DNA of 64,000 nt from Maniola hyperantus (GCF_902806685.2 NC_048563.1:2790001-2854000); one strand, 5' to 3'; numbered from the stretch's first letter, positions 33,655-44,640 are shown. Notes: generated by a model not told the origin, from the letters alone. Program-made: numbers and translations.

Positions 33655-33866
33655 ACGATGCCTCGTCCGCGTGGACTACACAAATTTCAAACCCCTATTT
33701 CAACCCCTTAGGGGTTGAATTTTCAAAAATTCTTTCATAGCGGATGCCTACGTCATAATAGCTATCTGGATGCCGAATTTCAGCCCGATCTGTCCAGTAG
33801 TTTGAGTTGTGCGTTGATAGATCAGTCAGTCAGTCAGTCACCTTTTCCTTTTATATATTTAGATTT
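33655..33866 (+). repeat. Family B repeat
   Basis: 'cctcgtccgcgtggactaca' through (GTCA)n to 'ccttttatatatttaga'. Confidence 0.85.
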
Positions 33867-33879
33867 CTCTGCCTATGAC

Positions 33880-34215
33880 GGTTAAGGAGATACAGCCCGC
33901 TGACATACAGACGGACGGACGGGTGCGTCCCCCCAAAAAAAGTTGAAAAAGTTTAAAGCAAAATAAACTCTCGCGCGTAGTGATACGGCTTAAACTAACG
34001 TGCGCGCACGCGGTATTACTATTGGTCCGAGGTCTCATACGAGTTTCGTTTTCTCGATTGTGAATTTGCTATTTTTGACCCTAAATTTTTTGTAATATTT
34101 ATAAATCGATTGTAATATATTGATAAAATCATTACGCTTCGGGAGAACAACCATTAAAATTTCAGCGTGTATAATAGGGTCCCGTTGGCACCCTTCGGGT
34201 ACGGAACCCTAAAAA
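33880..34215 (+). repeat. Repeat family Q
   Basis: Ends 'cccttcgggtacggaaccct', like family A, but the interior is different ('aggagatacagcccgctgac', 'gcgcacgcggtattactatt'). A shorter relative is at 35,580-35,725. Confidence 0.6.
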
Positions 34216-34477
34216 AGTCACAGTTTGGAGATCATAAAAACAATGGGTAGGCTTGCACACGAAATTTTTACGAAACGTGGAAACGCGACGGAAAGGAAAT
34301 ACCTACTTATATCGAAACCCATGTTGTAAAATATATGACAATGACTTTAGTAATGCTAATTTCCTAATTGGTGCGAAGTGTCTCACGGGCACCTAATTAT
34401 GTATATCACACTTAAATACGTTTTTTTACTCGGTTATTGAACTTTGTATGAACTATAAAGGGATATTTTATATTTTT

Positions 34478-34951
34478 AGGGTTCCGTACCTCAAAAGGAA
34501 AAACCGGCCAAGTGCGAGTCAGGCTCGCGCAATGAGGGTTCCGTACTACAGTCGTATTTTTTCGACATTTTGCACGATAATTCAAAAACTATGATGCATA
34601 AAAATAAATAAAAATCTGTTTTAGAATGTTCAGGTGAAGACCTTTCATATGATACCCCACTTGATATAGTCACTCACTTCGAAAGTTAAAAATACTAATT
34701 ATTAGTTCATGACCACAATTTAATTTTTTTTGTGTGATCTAAGCCTAAATTCACGGTTTTCAGATTTTTCCCCAAATGTCAGCTATAAGATCTACCTACC
34801 TGGCAAATTTCATGATTCTAGGTCAACGGGAAGTACCCTGTAGGTTTCTTGACAGACAGACAGACAGACAACAAAGTGATCCTATAAGGGTTCCGTTTTT
34901 CCTTTTGAGGTACGGAACCCTAAAAACGGAACCCTTATAGGATCACTTTGT

Positions 34952-34983
<32 letters not shown>

Positions 34984-35343
34984 GGGCTGTCAAGAAACCT
35001 AGAGGGTACTTCCCGTTGTCCTAGAATCATGAAATTCGGCAGGTAGGTAGGTCTTATATTAGACATTAGGGGAAAAATCTGATAACTTTGAATTTGTGGT
35101 TACATCACAAGAAAAAAAATTAAATTGTGTTCATGAACAAATATTGCGATTTTCAACTTTCAAACTAAGATTACTATATCAAGTGCGGTATCATATGAAA
35201 GGTCTTCACCTGTGCATTCTAAAACAGATTTTTATTTATTTTTATGCATCATAGTTTTTGAATTATCGTGCGAAATGTCGGAAAAATACGACTAGTACGG
35301 AACCATCGTTGCGCGAGCCTTACTCGCACTTGGCCGGTTTTTT
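34478..35343. repeat. Large inverted repeat made of two family A copies
   Basis: A forward copy (34,478-34,925) is joined to a reverse copy (34,924-35,343). The 3' ends meet, giving ~430-bp arms. A 45-bp direct repeat ('actcggttattgaactttgt' ... 'aactataaagggata') flanks the pair at 34,424-34,470 and 35,341-35,387. Confidence 0.85.
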
Positions 35344-35484
35344 TTACTCGGCTATTGAACTTTGTATGAACTATAAAGGGATAGTAGTCTTTTTGTCATC
35401 TTTTCCCTCACAACACAAAATTTCCTATAATATATTTCTTAAATTTGTATGTACTAATATGTGATAGGTCATTCTCATTAAATA

Positions 35485-35725
35485 CTAGATGATGTCCGCG
35501 ACTTCGTTTGCGTGGATTCAGGTTTTTTAAAATCCCGTGGGAACTCTTTGATTTTCCGAGCTACAAAGTACCTAGCCTACCTATTACGGTTGATGAGATA
35601 CAACGCTCTGATAGACAGACGGACGGACAGATTCATGACGGATAACGGAGGTTTAGTAACAGGGTCCCGTTGGCACCCTTCGGGTACGTAAGTAGTGCTT
35701 CGGGTACGGAACCCTAAAAATGAGA
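35485..35725 (+). repeat. Family C 5' end joined to family Q 3' end
   Basis: 'gatgatgtccgcgacttcgt' to about 35,575, then 'acggacggacagattcatga' to 'cttcgggtacggaacccta'. Confidence 0.65.
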
Positions 35726-35807
35726 TAAAATCTGGATTTTTTATCAAAAGAAAGGTCTCTAAAAAATGAGATAAAATCTGGAGTTTTTATCAAAAGACAG
35801 GTCTCAT
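35716..35807. repeat. Two tandem 46-bp units
   Basis: 'aaaaatgagataaaatctgg' occurs at 35716 and 35762, followed in each by 'tttttatcaaaaga'. Confidence 0.9.
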
Positions 35808-35931
35808 TGAATAGATTCTAAAAATGTATTATGATAAAAGGAAAATATAAAAGTTCGTCCTCAGAGGTAACTAGTTTTAATAAGATGTCTGATATTTCTA
35901 CCTACTTCATTTTGTACCATCTCTATTGTAT

Positions 35932-36120
35932 TATTTATTAGATGTTGCCCACGACTTCGTCCGCGTGGACTAAACAAATTTCAAACTTAGGGGTTCAATT
36001 TTCAAAAATTCTTTCTTAGCATACGTCTGCGTTATGCCCAGCCCGATCCATCCAGTAGTTTGAGCTGTGCGTTGATAGATCAGTCAGTCAGTCAGTCAGC
36101 TTTTCCTTTTATATATCTAG
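35932..36120 (+). repeat. Family B repeat (internally deleted)
   Basis: 'acgacttcgtccgcgtggac' to (GTCA)n and 'ttttccttttatatatctag'. Confidence 0.8.
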
Positions 36121-36244
36121 ATATCGTCGATTCAGGATCAAACCTAGAGTTCTGTCACTCTGCTCTTGCCTTTAAGTTATACAACTTAATTAGTTTTAAT
36201 TTAATGTAATTTTTTTTTCTGGTGACAGAAGGGCTGGCTCATTT

Positions 36245-36345
36245 TTTGCGCAACGGATCAGCCTGGCTGTCCAGCGCGGAAATGCAGCCAGTATTCTTGG
36301 CACCATTCCACGCGGTCATGATTTATATAGTAATTAGATAAGTCA
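36245..36345 (+). mobile_element. Family M LINE 3' end
   Basis: Encodes AQRISLAVQRGNAASILGTI... then RGHDLYSN and stop, like the copy at 8,719. Confidence 0.8.
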
Positions 36346-36447
36346 CATAGATATCTACAAAATATTATTTATCTAGTTATGTTAATAGTCAGTATTGTGA
36401 ATAAATAAATAATGTGACTAATTTAATGTTGTTTTTTTAGATTTAAG

Positions 36448-36453
36448 TTTATT
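36448..36453 (-). terminator. Poly(A) signal for the 36.5-37.9 kb gene
   Basis: AATAAA on the - strand, about 93 nt past the stop codon at 36,546-36,548. Confidence 0.5.
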
Positions 36454-36545
36454 TAATAGAATAATTGTCTATCCCTTTTTAAATCCTCCAATAATGGAAT
36501 TTATGACTTAATTAGTTTAATTAGTTAAGTTTGTTTCCATTTTGA

Positions 36546-37906
36546 CTATCCCATTTGTTTTTCATACTCTATTTTCTTGTTTTTTGCCATTTTCAGAATC
36601 CGTTTTACAAAAGGGTTCTCCTTCAGCGCTTTCCTTATTTCGGTTTCATCTATCAAAGTTATTATAGTTGATAACTTACTAGTTGTAGTACTTGGTTTTC
36701 TAGTAGTACTACTACTTCTATTATATTTCATCTCCAATGATTTGACAATATCATCGAAATCGGTCCAGCCTTCATTTTTATCGTTTCCGTCTCTCTTTAT
36801 TTTATCTTTTAATAGACGATCAGCTATTTTCTCTATTAGTTTATTTTGTTTATTTAAAACATCTATAATTTGCTTTTTTTCATATTTTTCTCTCAATAAC
36901 TCATTGTAATAGTCAATATTATTGTAATTTTGGTTAATTCTATAATTATAATCATTGATATTAGGTCTTTTTATTAAATAATTATTTTCTTTAATGTATA
37001 AATGATTTTTAGTATATTTAGGGGTATGAATGTGATAGTAATAATCATTGTCATTGTTATTTCGATTAAGTTCTTTAATTTTATCATTCCTATCATTTTT
37101 TCTTCTTGAATAATGGTTTTCTTTATCATGGAAATCCGTCAAATTTTGTGTTTTCTCGTATACATGCTTTGTATCAATGTGATATTGAATATCGTTGTAA
37201 TTTTTAGTGGGTCCAAAGTTATTATCATTTATATGACGTGATTTACTTAAATAATTGTTCTTTTTACCATAATTAAAAATAGTAAACCAATTATTGTAAG
37301 ATATTTTTCTCAAATGATTATTATGAATATTAGTTTCGTCAAATCTAGGTGCAGGATATTGCTTGATATCAGGTATATTAATCATATGACTGTTTTTATT
37401 TAAATTTAAATGTATTTTATCAACATAAGGTACGGGGAAATCAAATTTAGGTGTTGCCACGTATTTCTCTTTTCTAGCCATCGCGAAGGATTCAAGATTA
37501 TTTTTAATTCTTTCCGAGTCCCCTCTTGTTTGCAGAACTGGTATCATATCTTTATTTTTGTTTGAGTAATCTTCGATTATCCTTAGATTATTATCATAAT
37601 TTGTTTTTGCTTGCTTATTTGTATCAATAGTTTTATCAGGATCTTCATGATATCTGTTTGCTACATTAAAATGTTTTGTATTGTCTATAGTTTCAATATT
37701 CTTATTATTTATGTTAGGCACGTCATCTTTATTTGTATATTCAACAGTTTTTGCTTCAGATTGTTTGTTTTTAAATTCCAATGGCTTTAAAACATAAGTT
37801 GGTTTAGTAAAAACGGTTCGATCTTCATTATTTTCGTTCAGGTTGCTTAATTTGTTTATATTGATGTTATTTCCGTAGTTTTCATGAAATTGCGACGGTG
37901 TGATAA
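36546..37906 (-). CDS. Asn/Lys/Tyr/His-rich protein of unknown function, last exon
   Basis: One long exon, about 452 codons, on the - strand inside intron 1 of the leishmanolysin-like gene. The frame has no upstream ATG and is preceded at 37,907-37,916 by a good acceptor (aatatttcag|TT). The true start therefore lies in an unseen 5' exon ending one base into a codon. The protein is highly polar and low-complexity: Asn, Lys, Asp, Tyr and His dominate, with NN, DN and YY runs. A predicted helical stretch rich in Lys/Glu lies near the C-terminus (LNKQNKLIEKIADRLLKDK). A Ser/Thr run (STTRKPSTTTSK) follows, and the last block (ENPFVKRILKMAKNKK) is basic. No membrane segment or enzyme motif is visible. 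Base composition is AT-rich. I do not recognise the family. A secreted or structural role is possible if the missing exon carries a signal peptide, but this cannot be judged here. Confidence 0.7.
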
Positions 37907-37989
37907 CTGAAATATTTTTTTTCAAATTATTGACGATTATAAGTATACAGTATAGTTATTTAAGACAAGTAAAGTTTGGTTCTTATTTG

Positions 37990-38205
37990 AATACTAGCTG
38001 ATGCCCGCGACTTCGTACGCCTGGATTTAGATTTTTGAAAATCCCTTGCGAACTCTTTGGTTTTCCGGGATAAAAAGTAGCCCATGTCATTTTCCAGGTC
38101 TTAAACTATATATGTATACAAAAAATCACGTCGATCCGTTACTCCGTTGCGACGTGATTGAAGGACAAACAAACAAACACACTTTCGCATTTATAATATG
38201 GGTAG
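37990..38205 (+). repeat. Family C repeat
   Basis: 'ctgatgcccgcgacttcgta' ... 'cacactttcgcatttataat'. Confidence 0.85.
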
Positions 38206-38279
38206 TGATTAAAAACCCAAACTCTTCAACAAATCTTTGTACAGGTGTATTCTTCGAAACTAAATTAAAATTCAAGGGA

Positions 38280-38605
38280 GAACCAGGGTACTTCCCGTTG
38301 ACCTAGAGTCTAGTAGGTAGATCTTATAGCACATGTAAAGGAATAAATCCGAAAACCGTGAATTTGTGGTTACATCACAAAGAAAAATTAAAATGTGTTC
38401 ATGAACAAAATAATTAGTACTTTCAAAGTAAGGTAACTATATCAAGTGGGGTATCATATGAAAGGGCTTTGTGGCTTTACCTGTACATTCCAAAACAGGT
38501 TTTTATATTTTTATGCATAATAATTTTTGATTTATCGTGCAAAATGTCAGAAAATCACGACTGTTGTACGGAACCCTTAGTGCGCGAGTTTGACTTGGCC
38601 GGTTT
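38280..38605 (-). repeat. Diverged family A repeat
   Basis: 'gtacttcccgttgacctaga' ... 'tttgacttggccggtttta'; lacks the microsatellite end. Confidence 0.75.
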
Positions 38606-38659
38606 TATCTGTATGGATTCCAAATACATGAAAAATCGTACAATGAAAAGGCAGCTTAA

Positions 38660-40104
38660 GAGCGGTTACGCACTCATCCGATCCGAGTCCGAGATAAAAA
38701 AAAATTACAAAAAAAATAAAAACCGACTTCGTTACACAAACACTAAAAATTGAAAAATAATTTAATTTATTACCGAATATATTATGTATACAAGAGTTAA
38801 TATAGTTCCATAATAATACTTTTTGGTGCCGGTGCCAATTAGCTTTAGCTGCGCGGATCGTCCAGACTTCATATTTTTATGGGACTCCACAATGGCACCG
38901 CATTTTCGAGTAATCGGGGAACATACATAAAAAATAAAAAATAAATAAAAAAAGATTCCGACGAATTGAGAACCTCCTCCTTTTTTTGAAGTCGGTTAAA
39001 AATACATTCTTTTGGTTTTGCATGGGAGCTTATGACGTATGTCGTAGATAATCGCTGGTATTCTCATGGTCCTGCGGGTCACAACGAATTTGGTAACCAT
39101 CACCGATATGGATTGTGTCGGATTCAGAGAATAGAGGACAACGCTCTTAAGCTAAATATGCCACTCTGCCGGCCCTGAGTGGTTGTCATAAGTATTTATG
39201 GCGCTTGAAAGATGCGTGATCGTTACCAAAAATTACATGATATGGACATGGCTGGTGATGGTATAGAAAGTAAGTACTAGTTGTGCTCATGCAAACCGTA
39301 TAAGGACTGATCACGATTCGGTTGCGTTTTCGAGCTATCCCCTTCCAAAGTACATGCAAAAATAAAAACGACGAGCAAAATGGCTGTTGCTCATGTAGAA
39401 AAGTAAGTTAAAAGAGCGATTTTTATAAGAAATTGTAAGAAGCACTTCCTGGATCTAGATGACTCTTTGGATGCCTAGTCTAGGTCTAGGAAGTGTTTCA
39501 TGTAACGATTTTTATATGTACAAATATGCATTAACTTACAGCTTTTATTTATATAACAGTTTTTTTACCTATATTTTGTATAACGCGAACTCGCCATCCT
39601 CACATAAACTTCAACAGTTTCTAGAGGATGGCGAACTGTTTATTTTAAAATGTATTTTTGAAATTTACGTGATCAATAAATAAATAAAAAAAAAAAGTGC
39701 TAGCCTTACATGCACAATTATGTAAAAACTTACCAAAAATTTGGTTGCGTTACGGAGCAATGCTGATTCAAAAAATCTGCTTATATGGAGTTCAAAAAAA
39801 GATTTGAATGGATATGGCTGTTGATGGTGTAATAAGTAAGCTCTAGTTATGTATACATAAACCCCGTAAAGGCTGATCTAAGATTTGGTTGCGTTTTGGA
39901 GCTATGTCTGTTCAAACATATTGTTAAAATAAAAATGATGAGGAATATGGCTGCTGATGGTATAGATAGAAAGTATGTACTAGCTTTACACTTACAAACT
40001 GTGTAAAAAATAATCAGAAATTCGGTTGCATTTTTTGTGACCCCCTAATCTATCACGGATGACCGATAGAACTCGGATGACGAAAGTGTAGTGCGTAATC
40101 GCTC
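38660..40104. mobile_element. PIF/Harbinger-like element (large member)
   Basis: Inverted ends gagcggttacgcactcatcc and tagtgcgtaatcgctc are flanked by TAA at 38657-38659 and 40105-40107. The interior holds a LINE-type tail (ending 'gaagtcggttaaaaata' near 39,003) and a degenerate minisatellite. A 97-bp relative with the same ends is at 49,568-49,664. No transposase frame is visible. Confidence 0.7.
39266..40040. repeat. Degenerate ~125-bp tandem repeat
   Basis: At least four units share 'ttcggttgcgtttt'/'tttggttgcgttttggagc', 'aaaatggctgttg'/'atatggctgctgatggt' and 'agtaagctctagtt'. They are interrupted at about 39,426-39,690 by a LINE-tail insertion with a poly(A) end. Confidence 0.7.
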
Positions 40105-40107
40105 TAA

Positions 40108-40361
40108 TGATTAGGAATTTGTGTGGGAGTGCTAACATTTTTGAAGTTCAACATTTTTGTTTGAAGCTAAGTAAATAAATGAAGAGATATTTTTCCGTTT
40201 GTATTTTTCTTGGAATTTTCCAGCTTTTCATTTCCATTAATGTTTACCTCTTAAATCTACTTGGCTAATATTTATTTGCTGGCAGCAAAATTAAATATTT
40301 TTCACTTCTCATGCTCGTAATTGTTTATGCCGAGTCTAAGCGGACTAAAACTGCTTTTTAG
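40108..40361. other. Intronic stretch with no recognised gene
   Basis: AT-rich; nothing recognised. Confidence 0.4.
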
Positions 40362-40865
40362 GGTTTCGTACCCAAAGGGTAAAAACCGGCCAAGTGCGAG
40401 TCAGGCTCGCGCAATGAGGGTTCCGTACTTCAGTCGTATTTTTTCGACATTTTGCACGATAATTCAAAAACTACGATGCATAAAAATAAATAAAAATCTG
40501 TTTTAGAATGCACAAGTGAAGATCTTTCATGTGATACCCCACTATAATATAATATAATAATATAGTTATCTTACTTCGAAAATTGAAAATACTAACTATT
40601 AGTTCATGACCACAATTTAATTTTTTTTTGTGTGATCTAACCCTAAATTCACGGTTTTCAGATTTTTCCCCAAATGTCAGCTATAAGATCTACCTACCTG
40701 CCAAATTTCATGATTCTAGGTCAACGAGAAGTACCCTGTAGGTTTCTTGACAGACAGACAGACAGACAGACAACAAAGTGATCCTATAAGGGTTTCGTTT
40801 TTCCTTTTGAGGTACGGAACCTTAAAAGCCGGCCAAGTGCGAGTCAGACTCGCGCACTGAGGCTT
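40362..40865 (+). repeat. Family A repeat plus a second 5' fragment
   Basis: Full copy (to about 40,825), then a restart 'gccggccaagtgcgagtcag' of about 40 bp. Confidence 0.85.
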
Positions 40866-41229
40866 ATTTTAGACATAATAATATATTAACGTTAATTTTA
40901 TAATTCATACCTAGGAACACTTTTTGTTTATCTGAGAACGAAAATATTTCGTGGCAATAGATCTATTTATTAGGTGATATGATGACAAATATAAATTATG
41001 GTGACGAGAAATATAGTTCCCGTTAAAAACCTACTGTTTACTGAGCTAGTACACTGATTGCGAGCAATTCACTCTTATCCATTGAGGAGTTCCGTTCTCC
41101 ATCTCCGAGTATATTCATCAGATCTTTACCATATTAAAATGGGACCATATCTAAAGTATGTCCTACAAAACAAAAAAGAATCATCAAAATTGGTTCATAA
41201 TTGATGGAGTAATCGCGTAGCAAACATAC
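40866..41229. other. Intronic stretch with no recognised gene
   Basis: No credible coding frame; probably the body of the LINE/SINE whose tail follows. Confidence 0.35.
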
Positions 41230-41285
41230 AAAAAAACATACAGTCGAATTGAGAACCTCCTCCTTTTTTGAAGTCGGTTAAAAAT
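41230..41285 (+). mobile_element. Retroelement 3' tail
   Basis: 'attgagaacctcctcctttt' then 'ttgaagtcggttaaaaata'. The same tail ends the segment at about 38,960-39,003 and appears inverted near 60,700. Confidence 0.65.
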
Positions 41286-41499
41286 AGATTTTACCGTTGT
41301 TAAGCCTTCCAAGAGTTTTTATTTCGACCCCACGTTCCCGCGCGTCTGTTTTGTTTACAAATGTAATATTTATTTCGTTCAACGTTGTCTGTTTATCCGA
41401 TCTCTCGTTGTACTCTATTCTGAGCATCAGTTTCTGGGATGCGAGCGAATCTGGAATTCGTTAAATATGCTATGGAGAATATAATAGAATAGATAATAT

Positions 41500-42083
41500 C
41501 TGTCAACGGCTGTACTCACGTATTAAGTCGACGTTAGCCCGACTAGTTTCGAACCCATCCGGGGTCCTTTTTAGGGTTCCGTACCTCAAAAGGAAAAACG
41601 GAACCCTTATAGGATCACTTTGTTGTCTGTCTGTCTGTCGGTCTGTCAAGAAACCTACAGGGTACTTCCCGTTGACCTAGAATCATGAAATTTGGCAGGT
41701 AGGTGGGTCTTATAGCTGGCTTTAGGGGAAAAATCTGAAAACCGTGAATTCAAGGTAAATAATTAGTATTTTCAATATTCAAAGTAAGATAACTATATCA
41801 AGTGGGGTATCATATAAAAGGGCTTTGCTTGTGCATTCTAAAACAGATTTTTATTTATTTTTATGCATCATAGTTTTTGAATTATCATGCAAAATGTCGA
41901 AAAAATACGACTCTAGTACGGAACCCTCAGTGTGCGAGCCTGACTCGCACTTGGCCGGTTTTTCAAGGGAGTCAGTCTTAACCGCGACGCGTGCGCGAAC
42001 TGACTACCTTGAAAAAGGACCCCGGATGGGTTCGAAACTAGTCGGGCTAACGACGACTAAATACGTGAGTACAGCCGTTGACG
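41500..42083. mobile_element. Foldback element with family A inserted at its centre
   Basis: The ~70-bp arms 41,502-41,573 and 42,012-42,082 are inverted copies ('gtactcacgtatt', 'agcccgactagtttcgaacc', 'atccggggtcc'). A reverse family A copy occupies 41,571-41,964. Confidence 0.85.
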
Positions 42084-42099
42084 ATAGTTTAAACGCTAG

Positions 42100-42240
42100 A
42101 ATAGAATAGAATAGATTTTTTTATTCAAGTAAACTTTTACAAGTGCTTTTGAATCGTCAACTAGTTTAATTTACCACTGGTACGGAATGCCGTTCCTACC
42201 GAGAAGAACCAGCAAGAAACTCGGCGGTTGCTCTTATCAA
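42100..42240 (+). mobile_element. LINE 3' end remnant with (AATAG)n
   Basis: 'tagaatagaatagattttt', 'caagtgcttttgaatcgtca' and 'taccgagaagaaccagcaag'. Shared with 52,255-52,345. Confidence 0.65.
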
Positions 42241-43078
42241 GAGATCAATTTACAATATTATTATACCATACTTTACAAGCAATTGCAGCCCCGTGCATTG
42301 CGTAAGAGTTAGCTTACACCCCGGGGAAGGACATATAGGTTACTTTTCATCCCGGAAAATCAAAGAGTTCCCAGGGGATTGTTAAACACCTAAATCGAAG
42401 CGGGCAGTACCTACTTCGGTAATTTTCTTTAAAAAAAAGGATATTTTTTCTTTTACTTACATGTGAATAACAACAAAAATGAACATTTATGCGTACGACT
42501 ATAAAACCACATTATCGATCATGTTTTATTTATTTTTTATAGTTTTCAACTTTTTTATTAAAGGTGACGCAGGACGCAAGACCGAAATTGCCAGCGCACG
42601 TGGGTAACATGTTTGCTTTTCACTTGACATTGTATGAGAAAGTTGAGAGGCACGATGATTTTCATCGAAATCAAGCGCGCGAAAAGGGTTTAGGAAAAGT
42701 ATTTTTGAGAAAAAACTGCTGAATTTTTGTTTGCAAAGTAAAGTTATTTCAACTAATGAATAAATAAACTACTTCTAATGATAAATTGTTTTAGAATTTT
42801 CATATCCCTAATCTTATTTATTTACGCCCAAAGTTGTCATTAATTTAGTGTTAAAATAGGAATCTTTTGAGCCTCGTAACTTTTAAATCAATATTTTTTT
42901 CAATGTTTTATGTATCAATAAACCTAGATAATGACGAGATAAATCGATATAATTCTTAGTTTTGTTCGTACAATATCGAATATTGTTGTAATTTCCCTCC
43001 TACGTTTGTATGAAGAAAGCACTGAACTGAGTCCCCTTAATAATCTACTACTAACGCCTCGCTAACTCGCCCCGGCTT
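42241..43078. other. Intronic stretch, mostly unrecognised
   Basis: A family C fragment lies at about 42,300-42,410 ('ccccggggaaggacatatag', 'tcaaagagttccca'). The remainder (42,440-43,078) shows no repeat or exon I recognise. Confidence 0.4.
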
Positions 43079-43079
43079 C

Positions 43080-43215
43080 TCGCGGACGTCCAATCCAATC
43101 CAATCCATCCACTGCGTCCACTGCTGGACATAGACCTTTCCAAGAGCGCGCCACCAAACACGGTCATCCGCCTTCCTCATCCACCCGCTCCCCACCACCC
43201 TCTTCAGGTCATCGG
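43080..43215 (-). mobile_element. RTE-type LINE C-terminal fragment
   Basis: The - strand encodes VGSGWMRKADDRVWWRALG-like residues then a YVQQW-type end, read from 'gcgcgccaccaaacacggtc' and 'ccactgctggacatagacct'. Confidence 0.8.
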
Positions 43216-43249
43216 TCCAGCGGGCGTGCAGTTTCTGAAAATCCTTTCT

Positions 43250-43436
43250 TACAGTACGTGGCAGAAAATACTGTAGTACATCGACCTTTAGAAAGAAATA
43301 GCAGGTTTGTAGAGCGTTGTCTCTGTCGTTGAGACCAACAAAACGTCACATAGGTATGAGTTACAAAGACAACGCTCTACAAAGCCGAAACCTCGTTCTA
43401 AAGGTCGATGTACAATATTTCTTGCCGGCTACTGTA
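43250..43436. mobile_element. Palindromic MITE (family I)
   Basis: The left arm 'acagtacgtggcagaaaata' ... 'acatcgacctttagaa' is inverted at the right ('ttctaaaggtcgatgtac' ... 'gccggctactgt'). The centre has 'gtctctgtcgttgagacc'. Second copy at 50,994-51,288. Confidence 0.85.
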
Positions 43437-43454
43437 GGTCATAGAGATTACTAG

Positions 43455-43615
43455 CTTATAATGCCGGTAGGGTGGTAACTAGCCACGGCCAAAGCCTCCC
43501 ACCGGACCATACCAGAAATTTGGAAATTATTAAATTCCAAACCCTTGCCGGGAATCGACCCCAGGACCTCCCACTAACAAGACCACAGCGTTTACCACTG
43601 CGTCAGGGAGGTCGA
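43455..43615 (-). mobile_element. SINE family F head and upper body
   Basis: 'ccggtagggtggtaactagc' through 'ggaatcgaccccaggacct' to 'gcgtcagggaggtcg'. Confidence 0.8.
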
Positions 43616-43724
43616 CTAGTGTGGATTCTCCCATTCTTATTATTAAACTAGCAGAGTAGAATTGAACTACTAGAATTGAACTACTAGAATTGAACTAATA
43701 ATGTTATAGATGCTTTACATTTCA

Positions 43725-43908
43725 TGATTTCAAACCCCTATTTCACCCCCTTAGGGGTTGAATTTTCATAAATCCTTTCTTAGCGGATGCCTACGTCATA
43801 ATAGCTATCTGCATGCCTTTTAACGCGATCCGTTCAGTAGTTTGAGCTGTGCGTTGATAAATCAGTCAGTCAGTCAGTCAGTCACCTTTTCCTTTTCTAT
43901 ATTTAGAT
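43725..43908 (+). repeat. Family B repeat lacking its 5' end
   Basis: 'atttcaaacccctatttcac' ... (GTCA)n ... 'ccttttctatatttaga'. Confidence 0.85.
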
Positions 43909-44048
43909 GACATTTTTACCTGTTGCTATTTACATTCCAACATCTTTAACTCGATGTATACTTCTTTGTAAACTTTTTTTTTTTTTTTTTTAATATTACA
44001 ATAATATATAAATCATGACGCTTTTTAATCTATTTTTTTCTTTTCCAG

Positions 44049-44149
44049 GTAATAAGGGGTGTTCACATAGAGCCAGCTCATATAGTTAGGAAAAGAAGTA
44101 TAGACCAACCGTTAAGAATTAGTATATTTTATGACCACTCTGTATATAG
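44049..44149 (+). CDS. LMLN: Leishmanolysin-like peptidase (invadolysin), exon 2
   Basis: A 101-nt exon between a strong acceptor (T-tract then ttttccag) and donor (tatag|gtaagc). Read in phase 0 from exon 1 it gives VIRGVHIEPAHIVRKRS, then DQPLRISIFYDHSVY. This matches the conserved propeptide and start of the mature region of invadolysins, in which a V-H-I/V...H...RKRS...QPLRI pattern is recognisable. The RKRS stretch resembles a basic processing site; that role is an inference. It ends two bases into an Arg codon, and the missing base is supplied by the 31-nt exon at 48,762. No open frame of useful length marks this exon, so it is easily missed. Confidence 0.88.
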
Positions 44150-44174
44150 GTAAGCATTTTTTGTATTTCGATTT

Positions 44175-44400
44175 GATCAGGTAGAGATACTCCATAGAGC
44201 TCTCTCCATCGCCCGCTGAGTGACTCATAGGGTGAAGGCTGAGATCTATAGAGCGCACTCTGACTTAGCTTAGACTTAAGCCTGAGTTAAAACGAGACAG
44301 AGTTATATCTCTCACATAAATCTGTCTCGTTTTAACTTCGCCATTCTAGCAACTTGGGACCCCAACGTCTATCAGTTTATCGAACTAAGTGCCCATTGCC
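44175..44400 (-). mobile_element. RTE-type LINE fragments around a palindromic MITE
   Basis: 'gagctctctccatcgcccgc' (RTE, - strand) is followed by the MITE at 44,236-44,337 and RTE-like 'caacttgggaccccaacgtc'. The MITE may have inserted into the LINE. Confidence 0.65.
44236..44337. mobile_element. Palindromic MITE (ttaaaacgagaca type)
   Basis: 'gagttaaaacgagacagagt' and 'aatctgtctcgttttaact' form a hairpin. The outer part is 'gagatctatagagcgcactc'. A second copy starts at 44,764. Confidence 0.7.
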
Positions 44401-44640
44401 ACTTCAGCGGGGCGATTGTCTAAAACCTGCATCAATCATTATTACAATCTCAATTGTTCTGATTGGCTGAATTTGTGCGATTCTTGTTGCAACAATGAGC
44501 AACAATGCATTGTGGCCAATAGTGAGCGAGCATCAACCAATCAGAGATGATTGCGATCGTGACATTGTAGCTGTCAAACAACCGCGGTAGGGCCACAGCT
44601 ACGCAATCCCCTGCGCTAAGGCGGGTAGGTACTGTGGATC
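44401..44640. other. Intronic stretch with inverted 'caat' motifs
   Basis: Contains 'caatctcaattgttctgatt' and 'ccaatcagagatgattgcga', partly inverted to each other, suggesting a small hairpin element of about 150 bp. No gene. Confidence 0.4.

Larger units (their letters stand above)
33145..34322 (+). repeat. ~105-bp direct duplication, 1.08 kb apart
   Basis: The segments at 33145-33255 and 34222-34322 share 'cataaaaacaatgggtagg' and 'cggaaaggaaatacctact'. Families C, B and Q occupy the interval. Confidence 0.75.
1608..44048 (+). other. LMLN: Intron 1 of the leishmanolysin-like gene
   Basis: Inferred 42.4-kb intron between the donor at 1608 (gtaagt) and the acceptor ending at 44048 (ttttccag). 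It is filled with transposable elements, and an unrelated - strand gene lies within it at about 36.5-37.9 kb. Both edges are phase 0. An additional small exon hidden inside cannot be excluded, but the peptide reads smoothly across the junction (ADQ|VIRGVHIEPAH). Confidence 0.65.

Noticed and set aside
42455..42500. Possible first exon of the 36.5-37.9 kb gene on the - strand (MFIFVVIH then gtaagt)
   Set aside because: Its donor phase (two bases left over) does not fit the acceptor phase of the long exon (needs one base), and only eight codons are present.
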